Below the pieces are notes generated by a model. That model ran no database searches and was not told where the DNA came from. It saw only the letters and a program-made list of their open reading frames with translations. A stretch of DNA of 64,000 bases from Variovorax brevis (GTDB lineage: Bacteria > Pseudomonadota > Gammaproteobacteria > Burkholderiales > Burkholderiaceae_C): the NCBI RefSeq assembly GCF_030317105.1, contig NZ_JASZYG010000003.1, positions 1-64,000 on the forward strand. The letters run 5' to 3'. The position numbers and the translations under genes were made by a program. Position 1 is the stretch's first letter, and each line of letters opens with the position of its first letter. Below, one piece after another: positions 62,933 to 64,000 of the stretch.

Positions 62933-64000
62933 TCACTCGAGCGAGTGGCGCGGCAACCGGATGGTGAAAATGCAACCGGTTCCCGGCACGTCCAGCACAG
63001 TCAACGTGCCGAAGTCGGCCTCGATGCTCTTGCGCGCAATGGCAAGGCCCAGACCCAGGCCCGACTTGTCATGACTGTGCTGGCTGAAGGGCGCGAACAT
63101 CTTGGTGGCGCTCCCCGGCGGCAGCCCTCCGCAGTGATCTTCGACGTCGATAAGGACGTGTTCGTCGATCTCATGGACCTTCAAGGTGACATCGGTGTTG
63201 GCGTGCGTGAACTTGAAGGCGTTCTGCAAAAGGTTTGCCAATGCAGCAAGCAGCAGGTCGCGATTTCCACGGATGGCCAGCAGCGGATTGACAGGCGCAA
63301 CCTCCAGGACGCAACCTGCGGCGCGCGCAACGAGTTGCGCCGTGGTTTCCGAGTCCTTGATGAACGCCACGACGGAGAATGTTTGCCGCTGCTCGGGCAG
63401 GCCACTGTGCACCTCGGCGAGCGCCCGGGTGATCAAGGCGCCCAGCGCTGTCAGGCTGCGTTTCAGGACTGCCCCGGTGGCGCCGCTCACCGTCATGTTG
63501 CCCAGTTCGAGGGCGTGAATTGCGAGGGTTGCCGTACCCAACGCGTTTCGCAGTTCATGAACAAGGAATCCGAAACGCTCATTGGCATCAAGGCTCTGCT
63601 GACGCGCAATTTGCGTGTCGCGATGAAAACTGAACGCACTGACGGCGTCTGCAATGGCATTGTCCAGGCAACGGTTCAATGTTCGGAATTCGCCGATCGC
63701 AAACGGGGCCTCGCGTTCAAAAGCCAGGTCCGTGATCGCCTGGCAAAGGTCGCCATAGTCGTGAACGACCTGGTCCACCGTATAGCCCAGCTTCAACAGC
63801 GCCCTGCCATGGGCAGCAGCGCCCAGCCCCATCTCTGACAAGGCCAGCGAGTCCCCGCCTGAAGGCCCTGAGATCTTGATGCTGTCCGCGGGCTTGTCAG
63901 CCTCTTCCGCTGCAAGGGTCCTGATCAGTTGGTCGAGGAACAACGGAATGCCGCTTGCCAACTGTTGCTCAGTGACGGCGCGCCGGGGCCGCTGCGCAAC
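62933..64000 (-). CDS. Soluble sensor histidine kinase (partial, N-terminus beyond window)
   Basis: The frame is open to the window edge, so the N-terminus is missing; at least 355 residues are present. An N-terminal helical part (EQQLASGIPLFLDQLIRTL, LGYTVDQVVHDYGDLCQAIT) resembles the RsbR/RsbT co-antagonist-like sensor region. The kinase core follows: phospho-His in FGFLVHELRNALG, N-box ANLLQNAFKF, and HSHDKSGLGLGLAIARKSIE. No membrane segment is visible. The ATG-less stretch at 63961 is internal, not a start. The partner regulator is probably outside the window. Confidence 0.85.
   Translation of the reverse strand, partial: VAQRPRRAVTEQQLASGIPLFLDQLIRTLAAEEADKPADSIKISGPSGGDSLALSEMGLGAAAHGRALLKLGYTVDQVVHDYGDLCQAITDLAFEREAPFAIGEFRTLNRCLDNAIADAVSAFSFHRDTQIARQQSLDANERFGFLVHELRNALGTATLAIHALELGNMTVSGATGAVLKRSLTALGALITRALAEVHSGLPEQRQTFSVVAFIKDSETTAQLVARAAGCVLEVAPVNPLLAIRGNRDLLLAALANLLQNAFKFTHANTDVTLKVHEIDEHVLIDVEDHCGGLPPGSATKMFAPFSQHSHDKSGLGLGLAIARKSIEADFGTLTVLDVPGTGCIFTIRLPRHSLE

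Noticed and set aside
1..64000. CRISPR arrays, tRNA or rRNA genes, transposases, integrases or prophage genes
   Set aside because: None was recognised on either strand. The only mobility hints are pseudogenes and the clustered accessory operons.

Overview
The window is GC-rich, with third codon positions mostly G or C. It encodes Bug-type solute receptors, polyhydroxyalkanoate enzymes, many acyl-CoA enzymes and Burkholderiales-style type VI secretion (T6SS) accessory genes. This fits a chromosomal segment of a beta-proteobacterium, most likely Burkholderiales and perhaps Comamonadaceae (Variovorax/Ramlibacter/Polaromonas-like). The assignment rests on gene content only. No rRNA, tRNA, CRISPR array, transposase or integrase was recognised.

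Layout. 0-7.7 kb: end of etfA, an MBL-fold hydrolase, a zinc alcohol dehydrogenase, a LuxE-like/LuxC-like pair and a divergent acyl-CoA dehydrogenase. 7.7-14.2 kb: a three-gene operon encoding a CHAT protease fused to a STAND-like NTPase and HEAT-like repeats, an alpha/beta hydrolase with a Ser nucleophile, and a second caspase-fold protein. This is the best candidate here for an undescribed system, possibly defence or regulated proteolysis. 14.2-15.0 kb: 0.8 kb with no convincing gene. 15.0-22.2 kb: a T6SS cargo cassette (DUF6484, methyltransferase, DUF2169, inactive ketosynthase-like protein, PAAR-like effector with a nuclease-like tail, DUF3396 immunity protein, TIGR02270 protein) without core T6SS genes. 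22.2-23.1 kb: a frameshifted alpha/beta-hydrolase pseudogene.

23.5-37.7 kb: two amidohydrolases, a DHFR-like reductase, a Bug receptor followed by a GAF-GAF histidine kinase and FixJ-like regulator, a receiver-like protein lacking the phospho-Asp, a DUF1254 protein, an exported TPR-CHAT protease with an exported partner, and an MDR oxidoreductase. 37.9-43.4 kb: a tight operon for branched-chain acyl-CoA (valine) breakdown that also holds a PhaC-like synthase and a FAH-family hydratase. 43.4-64 kb: CoA-transferase, thiolases, MaoC hydratase, MFS carrier, acyl-CoA ligase/dehydrogenase, GT39 enzyme, exported cyanophycinase, DUF1003 protein, glutamate decarboxylase with an AspT-type exchanger, GNAT protein, collagen-like lipoprotein and two soluble histidine kinases. 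Two acyl-CoA dehydrogenase remnants also lie here.

The third region is tied together by a recurrent 16-bp palindrome, TGTGCG-YTGG-CGYACM. Nine copies were found, all between genes, covering nearly every transcription unit from 44.8 to 62.9 kb. The geometry (TGTGC-N6-GCACA) resembles CRP/FNR-family operators. It suggests one regulon joining acyl-CoA/storage metabolism, acid or amino-acid stress and surface functions. The regulator is not identified in the window.
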